Shown here in pieces: positions 1 through 5,970 of a DNA stretch of 9,640 nt. The notes below the pieces were generated by a model. The model was given only the letters and a program-made list of their open reading frames with translations. It was not told where the DNA came from and ran no database searches. The translations under genes were made by a program, and so were the position numbers. The stretch spans positions 1 through 9,640 of the forward strand of contig JBDKTK010000104.1 of assembly GCA_039680225.1 (NCBI GenBank), read 5' to 3'. Within the stretch, counting starts at the first letter, position 1, and each line of letters starts with the position of its first letter. Origin of the DNA: JBDKTK01 sp039680225. Its GTDB lineage: Bacteria; Desulfobacterota; Syntrophia; Syntrophales; UBA4778.

Positions 1-151
1 GCTCGCTCTTTATAGTGAGGGACCCTTCCTTGTACCACCTGTACGCTATATCGAAATTCGCGATGGGGCTCATATCTGAATCCACCACGTGGAAATATGT
101 TGCGACCCCATTCCGGTGGACTATCCTGAAACTTTCCTTTTTTGATTCCAT
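1..151 (-). CDS. Small conserved protein, 3'-truncated by window edge (paralogue of 3327-3596)
   Basis: The reading frame starts at an ATG (complement of 149-151) preceded by a GGGAGGA ribosome binding site about 5 bases upstream, and runs open for 50 codons to the window edge. I do not recognise a named family. The N-terminus aligns without gaps to the complete small protein at 3327-3596: 19 of the first 50 residues are identical and many others are conservative. Shared residues include RI (9-10), G15, T18, FH (20-21), DS (24-25), PI (29-30), NF (32-33), A36 and W39. This conservation is what shows that the minus strand is coding here. There is no signal peptide or membrane segment, so the protein is probably cytoplasmic. 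It is transcribed divergently from the histidine kinase operon. By analogy with the paralogue the full protein may be about 90 residues, but the C-terminus is outside the window. Function unknown. Confidence 0.75.
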   Translation of the reverse strand, partial: MESKKESFRIVHRNGVATYFHVVDSDMSPIANFDIAYRWYKEGSLTIKSE

Positions 152-329
152 GCGGTCCTCCCGTTGTGTAAAAGGTAAAGACATTGCCGGGCCAGTGTTT
201 GATTGCAATGTATTACGGGCGGAAAGTGTTTGCCATCAGGTTATTCCTGATCGCCGCTTCCGTTTTCCTCACCGGGAATTCCGGTTGTACCTTGCCGTTA
301 AATTTTGGCGCGCCATTTCGGTCTGTGCG

Positions 330-341
330 GCTGTAAACAGC
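330..341. promoter_or_regulatory. Inverted repeat GCTGT-AA-ACAGC
   Basis: This is a perfect 5-base inverted repeat with a 2-base centre, about 160 bases upstream of the kinase start. The same arms, GCTGT and ACAGC, recur with a 4-base centre at 7525-7538, about 125 bases upstream of the second receiver-PAS-PAS gene. A shared operator is possible. The differing centre lengths and short arms mean chance is a real alternative. Confidence 0.2.
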
Positions 342-387
342 GATGCGAACGGTTGCCCCGCAGCGCTTTGTTGTGTAGGAGTTAATC

Positions 388-462
388 ATGTTTTTTCCAG
401 GGCATCGTCTGATGGCAAAAATTGTCATTATGCTTTATGAATACTCGAATTTTCTCAAATAA
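388..462 (+). CDS. Possible 24-residue leader peptide ahead of the kinase
   Basis: An ATG at 388 is preceded by AGGAG at 377-381 with a 6-base spacer, a better ribosome binding site than any earlier in-frame kinase start has. It opens a 24-codon frame that begins MFFPGHRLMAK, is hydrophobic around IVIML, and ends at TAA 460-462. The stop lies 37 bases before the kinase ATG chosen here, in a different frame. It could be a translated leader or a small hydrophobic peptide. It is too short to test by coding statistics, and nothing else supports it. Confidence 0.25.
   Translation: MFFPGHRLMAKIVIMLYEYSNFLK
422..450 (+). promoter_or_regulatory. Weak sigma-70-like hexamer pair upstream of the kinase
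   Basis: TTGTCA (422-427, five of six to the -35 consensus) is separated by 17 bases from TCGAAT (445-450, four of six to the -10 consensus). This would start a transcript around 457 with a leader of about 40 bases before the kinase ATG at 500. If real, it makes the 388-462 open frame untranslatable from this promoter. The match is weak. Confidence 0.15.
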
Positions 463-499
463 TTTAATCGAGGCCGGGACAGCAACCTTGAAGGCATCA

Positions 500-1990
500 A
501 TGGATCTTAGAGACAAGCTGGGCGGCATCTTCCTGGGAGTGCTTCTGGCAGGATTGTATGCGGTGAGCTATTACAATTACCTGCTCTTCCACTCCATTTC
601 TGAAATTTTCAGCATAGTCATAGGTTTTGCCCTGTTTGTCGTTGCCTGGAATACCCGCCGGGTCATGGACAACCGCTATTTCCTGTTCATCGGGATCGCT
701 TATCTGTTCGTGGCCTTTTTCGATTTGATCCATTTATTTGCCTATAAAGGGATGGGAGTCTTCCCGGCAAACGACGCCAATCTTCCCACCCAGTTGTGGA
801 TAGCGGCCCGCTACATGGAGGCGGTCTCGCTCCTCATAGCGCCGTTCTTTATCCGGACAAAGGCAAGGGCCGGAATAATGTTCTCATGCTGCTTTGGTGT
901 TACCGCTGTCGTTTCCCTGGCAATTGCCCGCAATATTTTCCCCGATTGTTTTGTGGAAGGCACAGGGCTGACGACTTTCAAGATTTACAGCGAATATGCC
1001 ATTTGCGCGATCCTTGCCGCTGCGCTTGCGGTCCTGGTCCGCCATCGCGCGGAATTTGACGGAAAAGTCCTGAACCTCCTGGTCGCATCCATTCTGGCAA
1101 CCATTGTCTCCGAACTGGCTTTCACGTTCTATGTCAGCGTGTACGGCCTTTCGAACATGGTTGGCCACTACTTTAAAATCATCTCGTTTTATCTCATCTA
1201 CAATGCAGTCGTGGTGACCGGCCTCGTCAAGCCGTACGATCTCCTGTTCAGGAACCTCACGGAAAGCGAGGCCCGTTTGCGCGAGAGGACGGAACAGAGC
1301 GAGAACGCCAACAGGGAACTGGAGTCCTTCGCGTACTCGGTTTCCCACGATCTCCGGGCGCCGCTGCGGGCCATATCCGGCTTTTCGGAGATGCTCCTGA
1401 AGGAAATCGGCGGAAGCCTTGACCCCGAATCAAAGAGAAAGTTCAATGTCATCAGGGAAAACGCCCGGAAAATGGACCAGCTCATCGACGACATACTGAA
1501 CTTCTCCCGTACGGGCCGGACCTTTTTATCCCGGTCCGGGATAAACATGGAAATGCTTGTGCAGGACGTGTGGAGAGAACTCAGGGACGGAAACTCCGAA
1601 AGGAATATGGAACTGAAGATGGACCCCATGCCGCCTGCAACCGGCGACAGGGCCCTTCTCAGGCAGGTCCTCTCCAATCTCCTGGGCAATGCCGTTAAAT
1701 TCACCAGGGACCGGGAACTCGCGGTCATTGAGGTCAGCGGCTCCAATTCCGGCGCATTCAACTCGTATTGCGTCAGGGATAACGGCGTTGGGTTCGACAT
1801 GCAGCATTATGACAAGCTCTTCGAGATATTCCGGCGCCTTCACAGCTCCGGGGATTTCGATGGCACCGGGGTCGGCCTTGCCATAGTAAAAAAAATAATC
1901 GATAAACACGGAGGGCGGATCTGGGCCGAAAGCAAACCCGGAGAAGGAGCGGCCTTCTGGTTCACATTGCCTGCGGGGGTGGAATTATGA
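500..1990 (+). CDS. MASE3-type membrane sensor histidine kinase
   Basis: A 496-residue inner-membrane sensor kinase expected to autophosphorylate on histidine and pass phosphate to a receiver. Residues 1-245 hold about seven hydrophobic segments with features typical of the MASE3 sensory domain (YNYLLFHS near 25-32, an SIVIGFALFVVAW helix, YKGMGVF near 82-88). A short charged linker leads to a HisKA domain whose H-box reads SVSHDLRAPL with H283. The HATPase domain has an N-box with N397, a G1 box DNGVGF at 427-432, an F-box around 440-446 and a G2 box GTGVG at 455-459, so it looks catalytically complete. There is no HAMP, PAS or receiver domain. I chose the ATG at 500 because GAAGG lies 5 bases upstream and it opens directly into the membrane domain. 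In-frame upstream starts (TTG 422, ATG 437) would add up to 26 residues but lack good ribosome binding sites. The stop overlaps the next gene in ATGA. The ligand or stimulus is unknown. Confidence 0.93.
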   Translation: MDLRDKLGGIFLGVLLAGLYAVSYYNYLLFHSISEIFSIVIGFALFVVAWNTRRVMDNRYFLFIGIAYLFVAFFDLIHLFAYKGMGVFPANDANLPTQLWIAARYMEAVSLLIAPFFIRTKARAGIMFSCCFGVTAVVSLAIARNIFPDCFVEGTGLTTFKIYSEYAICAILAAALAVLVRHRAEFDGKVLNLLVASILATIVSELAFTFYVSVYGLSNMVGHYFKIISFYLIYNAVVVTGLVKPYDLLFRNLTESEARLRERTEQSENANRELESFAYSVSHDLRAPLRAISGFSEMLLKEIGGSLDPESKRKFNVIRENARKMDQLIDDILNFSRTGRTFLSRSGINMEMLVQDVWRELRDGNSERNMELKMDPMPPATGDRALLRQVLSNLLGNAVKFTRDRELAVIEVSGSNSGAFNSYCVRDNGVGFDMQHYDKLFEIFRRLHSSGDFDGTGVGLAIVKKIIDKHGGRIWAESKPGEGAAFWFTLPAGVEL

Positions 1991-3294
1991 ATTCCGGATT
2001 CAGGCTGCTGATTCTCGACGACAATCCCGCCGACGCCGAGCTTGCGGAGTATACGCTGAAATCGGCCGGCATCAGTTTCATCTCCAGGGTCGTTGAAACC
2101 CGGGAGGAATATCGCTCAGCTTTGAAAGAATTCTCGCCCGACATTATCCTTTCCGATTATGATCTGCCGCTGTTCAATGGGGCTGAAGCCCAGAAGACGG
2201 CGAGAGAAGTATGTCCCGATGTGCCGTTCATCCTGTTTACCGGGGCCATGGGGGAGGAGAGGGCCATAGAAATACTGACGGGAGGGGCAACCGATTATGT
2301 CATGAAGAACCGCCTCTCGCGGCTGGTACCCGCGGTAGAGCGGGCCTTGAAGGAAGCCGGGGAGCATCAACGGCGAAAAAAGGCCGAAACGGAACGGGAC
2401 CTGCTGCTTAATTCCCTGGAAGCCCGGGTCCAGGAGCGGACGGCGGAGCTGCAGGCGGAAATAGCGGTACGCAGGCGGGTTGAGGAAGCTCTGCGGGACA
2501 ATGAAGCAAAATTCAGGGACCTTTTTGAAAAGACGGAACGGGAAAAGAATTATATCCAGGCCATATTGCAGGCGCTGCCCGTGGGATTGGCGATAGTGGA
2601 CATCAAAGGCGGTACTGTTCTGTCCAATGCTGAATATGAAAAAATCTGGGGCGGTCCGAGGCCGGCAACGCTGGAAGTGGCGGATTATACCGCTTACAAG
2701 GCGTGGTGGAGCGACGGCAAATTAGTCGAGCCGGAAGAGTGGGCATCGAGCCTGGCTCTGGCAAAAGGTGAAACCGTTATGGGCCAGCAGATGGAAATTC
2801 AGCGGTTTGACGGCAGACGTGCTTTCGTTCTCAACAGCGCCGCTCCTGTTCACGATGGCTCCGGCGGTATCACCGGCGCTGTAGTAACTATTATGGACGT
2901 ATCCGAACAAAAACTGGCGGAATATGAAGTGCGTGCGAGTGAGCGGAGGATACGCGGTTTCTTCAAGTCGGACATGATCGGCACAGCTTGCTGGAATGTT
3001 GAGGGAAAGATAACAGGCGCCAATGACAAATTCCTGGACATGATTGGGTATACACGTGAAGAACTCAGAGCCGGCCTGATCAACTGGATGAATATTACTC
3101 CCGCGGAATACCGGGAAAGGGATGAGCACGCAATCAGAGAGCTGAAATCCACGGGGGTAAATACCCCGTTTGAGAAGGAATACATCCGGAAAGACGGCTC
3201 CCGCATACCGGTAATCATTGGCGGATCTTTTGATGAGCATCTGCAGGAAGGATTTGCCTTTATTCTGGACAATAGTGATCGCACGGTTTGCTGA
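1987..3294 (+). CDS. Response regulator receiver protein with two PAS domains (REC-PAS-PAS), no kinase domain
   Basis: A 435-residue cytoplasmic protein, likely the phosphoacceptor partner of the kinase it overlaps by four bases (ATGA), which suggests translational coupling; GGTGG lies 5 bases before its ATG. Residues 5-123 form a complete receiver: acidic pair D11/D12, phospho-acceptor D57 in LSDYDLP, T85 and K107. Residues 121-187 are a charged, heptad-like coiled coil (LEARVQERTAELQ). A first PAS fold spans about 188-305, ending in the usual VTIMDVSEQK. A second spans about 318-430 (KFLDMIGYTREEL, EKEYIRKDGSRIPV). The protein stops six residues after the second PAS core, exactly where hybrid kinases normally continue into a linker and HisKA. 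No DNA-binding, GGDEF, EAL or kinase domain is present. It could act through protein contacts or be a shortened hybrid kinase; the frames after the stop show no kinase motif. The closest relative in the window is the protein at 5971-7401. Confidence 0.92.
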   Translation: MNSGFRLLILDDNPADAELAEYTLKSAGISFISRVVETREEYRSALKEFSPDIILSDYDLPLFNGAEAQKTAREVCPDVPFILFTGAMGEERAIEILTGGATDYVMKNRLSRLVPAVERALKEAGEHQRRKKAETERDLLLNSLEARVQERTAELQAEIAVRRRVEEALRDNEAKFRDLFEKTEREKNYIQAILQALPVGLAIVDIKGGTVLSNAEYEKIWGGPRPATLEVADYTAYKAWWSDGKLVEPEEWASSLALAKGETVMGQQMEIQRFDGRRAFVLNSAAPVHDGSGGITGAVVTIMDVSEQKLAEYEVRASERRIRGFFKSDMIGTACWNVEGKITGANDKFLDMIGYTREELRAGLINWMNITPAEYRERDEHAIRELKSTGVNTPFEKEYIRKDGSRIPVIIGGSFDEHLQEGFAFILDNSDRTVC

Positions 3295-3326
3295 AGCGAT
3301 GCCCTGCTTCCGGGCCGCGGAAATTG

Positions 3327-3596
3327 TCAGGAGCCTACTGCTTTCCGGCCGGTGTCGCCCAGGTAAAAAATTTTATTCGCGTTCTCCAGGAACCTTCTAT
3401 ATTTCTTTTTTAAGGCCCTGTTTGACAGGAGCGCTTCCATCTCCCTGAAGCTTGGCCCCATCAGTTCCCTTGCGCTGTGCCATTTCAGAGCGAGTTCGAA
3501 ATTCGAGATGGGGATCAGGGTGGAATCGATGAAATGAAAACAAGTCGAGTTGCCGTCTTTCTTGATGATCCTGTAATATTCTTTCGGCCCTGGCAT
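3327..3596 (-). CDS. Small conserved protein, 89 residues (paralogue of the gene at 1-151)
   Basis: Starts at an ATG (complement of 3594-3596) preceded by GAGGAGG with about 7 bases of spacing, and ends 32 bases from the convergent receiver-PAS gene. The N-terminal 50 residues align without gaps to the gene fragment at 1-151 (19 identities), with a shared core of RI, G, T, FH, DS, PI, NF, A and W. The N-terminal half alternates in a way that suggests a beta-hairpin followed by a helix (ISNFELALKWHSA). The C-terminal half is basic and helical (REMEALLSNRALKKKYRRF). There are no membrane segments, signal peptide or recognisable catalytic motif. I do not recognise a named family and assign no function. 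The position of the two copies on either side of the two-component operon suggests an association with it, but that is only inference. Confidence 0.78.
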   Translation of the reverse strand: MPGPKEYYRIIKKDGNSTCFHFIDSTLIPISNFELALKWHSARELMGPSFREMEALLSNRALKKKYRRFLENANKIFYLGDTGRKAVGS

Positions 3597-3792
3597 AAGA
3601 AACCCTCCTCTGTGGTTTTGGGTCGAAACAATAAATTTTATCAGAGAGCCTCCCGTTTTTCAGTAGGCGGCATGATTGAATACTATTTTATCGAGGAAAA
3701 TTGAATAATCTTTTGGCGTAATTTGGCTGGTTCAAAAGGTGGAATTTAAGCAGGCAAGCGGATGATTTTCCCGGAAATAATACCGTAAATAA

Positions 3793-3823
3793 TAAAAGAG
3801 AGGCGGCGCAATAGCCGCCTCTC
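3793..3823 (-). terminator. Rho-independent terminator of the exported-protein gene
   Basis: A perfect 10-base stem, GAGAGGCGGC (3798-3807) and GCCGCCTCTC (3814-3823), closes a 6-base loop nine bases beyond the stop codon at 3832-3834. Read on the minus strand the stem is followed by TTTTATTATTTA, a standard U-rich tail. The remaining 200 bases up to the next gene show nothing else I can name. Confidence 0.9.
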
Positions 3824-3831
3824 CCGGACTG

Positions 3832-5574
3832 TCAATCCAGATACATTAATTTATTTTTCGTCTTTTGATCGTAAAGCCTGATAAGTTCCCAGCCGCCGTC
3901 GGGCTTTGTTGGGTCCGTCGCGAGATTCATCGGGTTGGCCGTCCCGATATAAAGGAAGTCCTTATCGGCCACCATCGTCCTGATCCCGTAATTGAGATAA
4001 TTGCTCATTCCGTTGAGGTTGACCGGGTCTGCCGGCCTGCCGGCCGATTGGAATGTCCAGAGGTCCGCTCCGTCAAACCTGCTCCTGGCAAGGGTAACTA
4101 TGTTCTCGGGGATTTCGATGCCCAGGGATCCCGCTATGGCCCCTCCCAGGTAAAGCCAGTCCATCGTCCCGATGAAAAGCTGGTCCTTATAGACCTGCAT
4201 GGCCCACGTGTAGTTATTGAAGAAGTTGTTTATCCCGGCCAGCCCGTATTTAGGCGCCTGGCCCATGTTGTTAGGGACAATCGTCCATCTCGCAGCCGCG
4301 GTATCGTACTTGGGAAGGTGAGATGTCCCGTAGAGCAGCTCGATCCTCTCCTTTTTCGTTTCAAATTGTTTTCCCCGGAAAAGCACGATAGGGCGGTAAG
4401 TACCCAGGAATGCGGCAACCCCGGCTTCAGCGTCGGGGTACATCTGGGAGAAATATACAAGGCCTGTCCCGGGCACATGCATGGTCCCCCAGTAGAGATA
4501 GCCGTCGAAGGATTCAAGGGCCCCTCCGACCTGGAAAGCCGCGGGCTCCACTTCGTAATCCGAGAGTTTCCATTTGATCTTCCAGTTGGCGGCATCAGCC
4601 GCTGTAAGCTTCTTGTCACTGCCGAACAGGGGGCTCATGTAAAGGACCGTGCCGCCGCTGTCCGACGGCCCTCCCCAGGTCGATGCGAATATCCTGTTGT
4701 CATGTTTCACCAGGTAGGCTGGGTCGCCGGTCAGTTCTCCGACCGTTTCAAACTGGAACGGATCGGAAACGGACCCCGTCCAGCGAAGGACTTCTCCGCC
4801 GCTGCGCTTTCCCACGCCGGTATACAGTTCGTTGTTGATGACACGCCACTGGCGGATGTTGTTATACTGGGTATACAGTATTGAGCCCAGGTAGTCGCCT
4901 GTCCGGGCATTGAATGCAAACATCGAAACGCCTCCGCTGGCAATGCCGCCCAGGATTACGACATTCTTGTGGGCGCCTGCCGAACGCAGGCCGCTGGTCG
5001 TCATCAGCCGGGTCCTGTCCGCAGTTCCGCTGTCGAGGACGCTTTGAGTTTTATCCGTGAGCTGCTTGGTTTTTGTGTCGTACATGAAGATGCGGGGGGG
5101 ACGGACGTCCTTGTAATTCATTTCGCAGGCCCACGATTCATTGACCATGGGCGAAGGGGTCAGGGGGCCGTAAAAGCCGTTGAAGACGAGGCACAGCGTG
5201 TTGGCGACGGTCCCGAACCAGACATGGTCCCCGGACTTCGCCAGGCCCCAGACGTAAGCCTGATTGACCTTCGGTTTCCCGGTGTCGGAAATACACGCGT
5301 TTATCTGGGCGGAACTGAAATCGCCGGGGAATACCGCATTAAAAGAGGGCCTGTTCCTTGCGTCCTGAAGGCCGTAAAAACACTCATCCACCCTGGCCTT
5401 GGCCAGGACGTCCCAGAAGAAGGTGGATTTCTCCGCCGGGAAAATTTTTCCGTAATATCCGTTCCAATACCCTTCAAGATCGTCCTTGTCATTTGCCGGT
5501 GCGGCCTGAGGGAATGTAAATACGATGACAGCCAGACCGATCAAAAAAAATTTAATACAGAAATTTTTGGACAT
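3832..5574 (-). CDS. Exported protein of unknown function, probable beta-propeller-like fold
   Basis: A 580-residue protein with an AGGAGG site 7 bases before its ATG. Residues 1-27 are a Sec signal peptide: basic start, hydrophobic core, and A25-P26-A27 before the predicted cut, with no lipobox cysteine. The mature protein should be periplasmic or secreted. It contains recurrent short strands of the form hydrophobic-aromatic-x-G-T: VWFGT (118-122), LYTG (250-253), IFAST (295-299), LYWGT (360-364), LFIGT (466-470) and LYIGT (541-545). Their roughly regular spacing suggests repeated beta-blades, as in propeller proteins. Four cysteines in the mature part (C65, C94, C128, C150) could form two disulfides. 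No haem-binding CxxCH, protease triad or other catalytic motif is visible. The gene is monocistronic: it has its own terminator and a 396-base upstream gap. Propeller structure is inferred; substrate and role are unknown. Confidence 0.85.
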   Translation of the reverse strand: MSKNFCIKFFLIGLAVIVFTFPQAAPANDKDDLEGYWNGYYGKIFPAEKSTFFWDVLAKARVDECFYGLQDARNRPSFNAVFPGDFSSAQINACISDTGKPKVNQAYVWGLAKSGDHVWFGTVANTLCLVFNGFYGPLTPSPMVNESWACEMNYKDVRPPRIFMYDTKTKQLTDKTQSVLDSGTADRTRLMTTSGLRSAGAHKNVVILGGIASGGVSMFAFNARTGDYLGSILYTQYNNIRQWRVINNELYTGVGKRSGGEVLRWTGSVSDPFQFETVGELTGDPAYLVKHDNRIFASTWGGPSDSGGTVLYMSPLFGSDKKLTAADAANWKIKWKLSDYEVEPAAFQVGGALESFDGYLYWGTMHVPGTGLVYFSQMYPDAEAGVAAFLGTYRPIVLFRGKQFETKKERIELLYGTSHLPKYDTAAARWTIVPNNMGQAPKYGLAGINNFFNNYTWAMQVYKDQLFIGTMDWLYLGGAIAGSLGIEIPENIVTLARSRFDGADLWTFQSAGRPADPVNLNGMSNYLNYGIRTMVADKDFLYIGTANPMNLATDPTKPDGGWELIRLYDQKTKNKLMYLD

Positions 5575-5580
5575 GTAATT

Positions 5581-5677
5581 CCTCCTTTCAATAGGGATCT
5601 CCTCCTTGCTGCCGGTTTAGTGGTTGGCGCACTTCAAAATGTCTCCCGGGGGCATCACCACCTTTCAATAAGGATCT
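5581..5677 (-). repeat. Direct repeat of a translation-initiation segment
   Basis: Two 20-base copies, 5581-5600 and 5658-5677, match at 18 positions. On the minus strand they read AGATCCCTATTGAAAGGAGG and AGATCCTTATTGAAAGGTGG. The first supplies the ribosome binding site of the exported-protein gene. The second stands directly before another ATG that opens a 12-codon frame. The pair looks like a local duplication. Confidence 0.7.
5617..5655 (-). CDS. Possible 12-residue leader peptide
   Basis: The upstream copy of the duplicated segment places AGGTGG just before an ATG (complement of 5653-5655). This opens MPPGDILKCANH followed by TAA, ending 42 bases before the exported-protein start. It may be a translated leader, or a relic of the duplication that never functions. 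Length alone gives no coding evidence, and the spacing from AGGTGG to the ATG is short. Confidence 0.15.
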   Translation of the reverse strand: MPPGDILKCANH

Positions 5678-5760
5678 GCTGTGACGGGCTGAAAAGCGCT
5701 CCGGAATCGGAGAGAATAACTCGGCCAATTTGATCGGATTCAGGAGATTGAAAATATCGA

Positions 5761-5850
5761 GGTAAGTACATTTAAGGAACTTACCTTTGGTAAGTAAATA
5801 CGGGAAAAAGCAGAAAGATAATCCTGCTGAAAGGTATTTACGCGTAAGTT
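5761..5850. promoter_or_regulatory. GGTAAGT repeats and palindromes, possible operator cluster
   Basis: GGTAAGT occurs at 5761-5767 and 5789-5795, and a third GTAAGT at 5844-5849. The second copy forms a perfect 7-base inverted repeat with ACTTACC at 5779-5785 around TTT. The third abuts the 10-base palindrome TTACGCGTAA (5838-5847). Repeated half-sites in both orientations within 90 bases resemble a regulator-binding region for the downstream exported-protein gene. The regulator is unknown. Confidence 0.3.
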
Positions 5851-5869
5851 CGAGGTTGGCATGAGGGGT

Positions 5870-5898
5870 CTTCCGGCCTTAAGGCATTGATCCGGAAG
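5870..5898. other. 29-base dyad with nested palindrome
   Basis: CTTCCGG (5870-5876) and CCGGAAG (5892-5898) form a perfect 7-base stem around a 15-base centre. The centre overlaps the 10-base palindrome GCCTTAAGGC (5876-5885). It lies downstream of the orphan receiver gene and upstream of the exported-protein gene. No T-tract follows on either strand, so it is not a standard terminator. Confidence 0.3.
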
Positions 5899-5917
5899 CT
5901 GCGTCCTTGTGGAAACA

Positions 5918-5948
5918 ATAATCCGAAACCTGAGCTATGTGCCAGGTT
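5918..5948 (-). terminator. Weak terminator candidate after the orphan receiver-PAS gene
   Basis: A 6-base stem, AACCTG (5927-5932) and CAGGTT (5943-5948), with a 10-base loop lies 22 bases beyond the stop codon at 5971-5973. On the minus strand it is followed by TCGGATTATTGTTT, which is only partly U-rich. The position fits a terminator; the weak stem and tail do not. Confidence 0.2.
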
Positions 5949-5970
5949 GCATGGAGGGAAATTGATCTGT

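Larger units (their letters stand above)
152..499. other. Divergent intergenic region upstream of the kinase operon
   Basis: This 348-base gap separates the small minus-strand gene from the plus-strand kinase and must hold promoters for both. I see no unambiguous sigma-70 or sigma-54 promoter. Visible structure includes a GCTGT-AA-ACAGC dyad at 330-341, ACCGG/CCGGT arms at 271-285, an 8-base GGCGCGCC palindrome near 307-314, a well-placed ribosome binding site serving a 24-codon open frame at 388-462, and a TTGTCA/TCGAAT hexamer pair at 422-450. A plus-strand open frame spans much of the region, but it has no homology I recognise and overlaps the better-supported minus gene. Confidence 0.5.
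5575..5970. other. Intergenic region upstream of the exported-protein gene
   Basis: This gap of 396 bases lies between two minus-strand genes. It contains a duplicated segment around the ribosome binding site (5581-5677), a 5-base hairpin CTCCG-GAAT-CGGAG (5699-5712), GGTAAGT repeats and palindromes (5761-5850), a 7-base dyad (5870-5898) and a hairpin just past the orphan receiver gene (5927-5948). I found no convincing sigma-70 or sigma-54 promoter and no known riboswitch consensus. The amount of short symmetry argues for regulation or a structured leader. Confidence 0.5.

Noticed and set aside
15..440. Plus-strand open frame of 141 codons at the left edge
   Set aside because: It has no good ribosome binding site and no recognisable similarity. 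It overlaps the minus-strand small gene, whose protein is conserved with the paralogue at 3327-3596.
3308..3322. Hairpin TTCCG-GGCCG-CGGAA between the convergent genes as a bidirectional terminator
   Set aside because: The stem is only 5 bases, and no T-tract follows on either strand.
3218..3448. A frameshift at the end of the receiver-PAS gene hiding a kinase domain
   Set aside because: The alternative frames after 3294 show no H-box, N-box or linker motif. The convergent gene begins coding only 32 bases later, so there is no room for a kinase.
3865..4884. Long plus-strand open frame (339 codons) antisense to the exported protein
   Set aside because: It is a compositional shadow: the minus frame has a signal peptide, ribosome binding site and terminator, while this one has no domain pattern.
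5575..5970. A known riboswitch, such as a cyclic-di-GMP (GEMM) type, in the leader of the exported-protein gene
   Set aside because: The conserved GEMM core and tetraloop/receptor sequences were not found on the minus strand, and no other riboswitch consensus was recognised.
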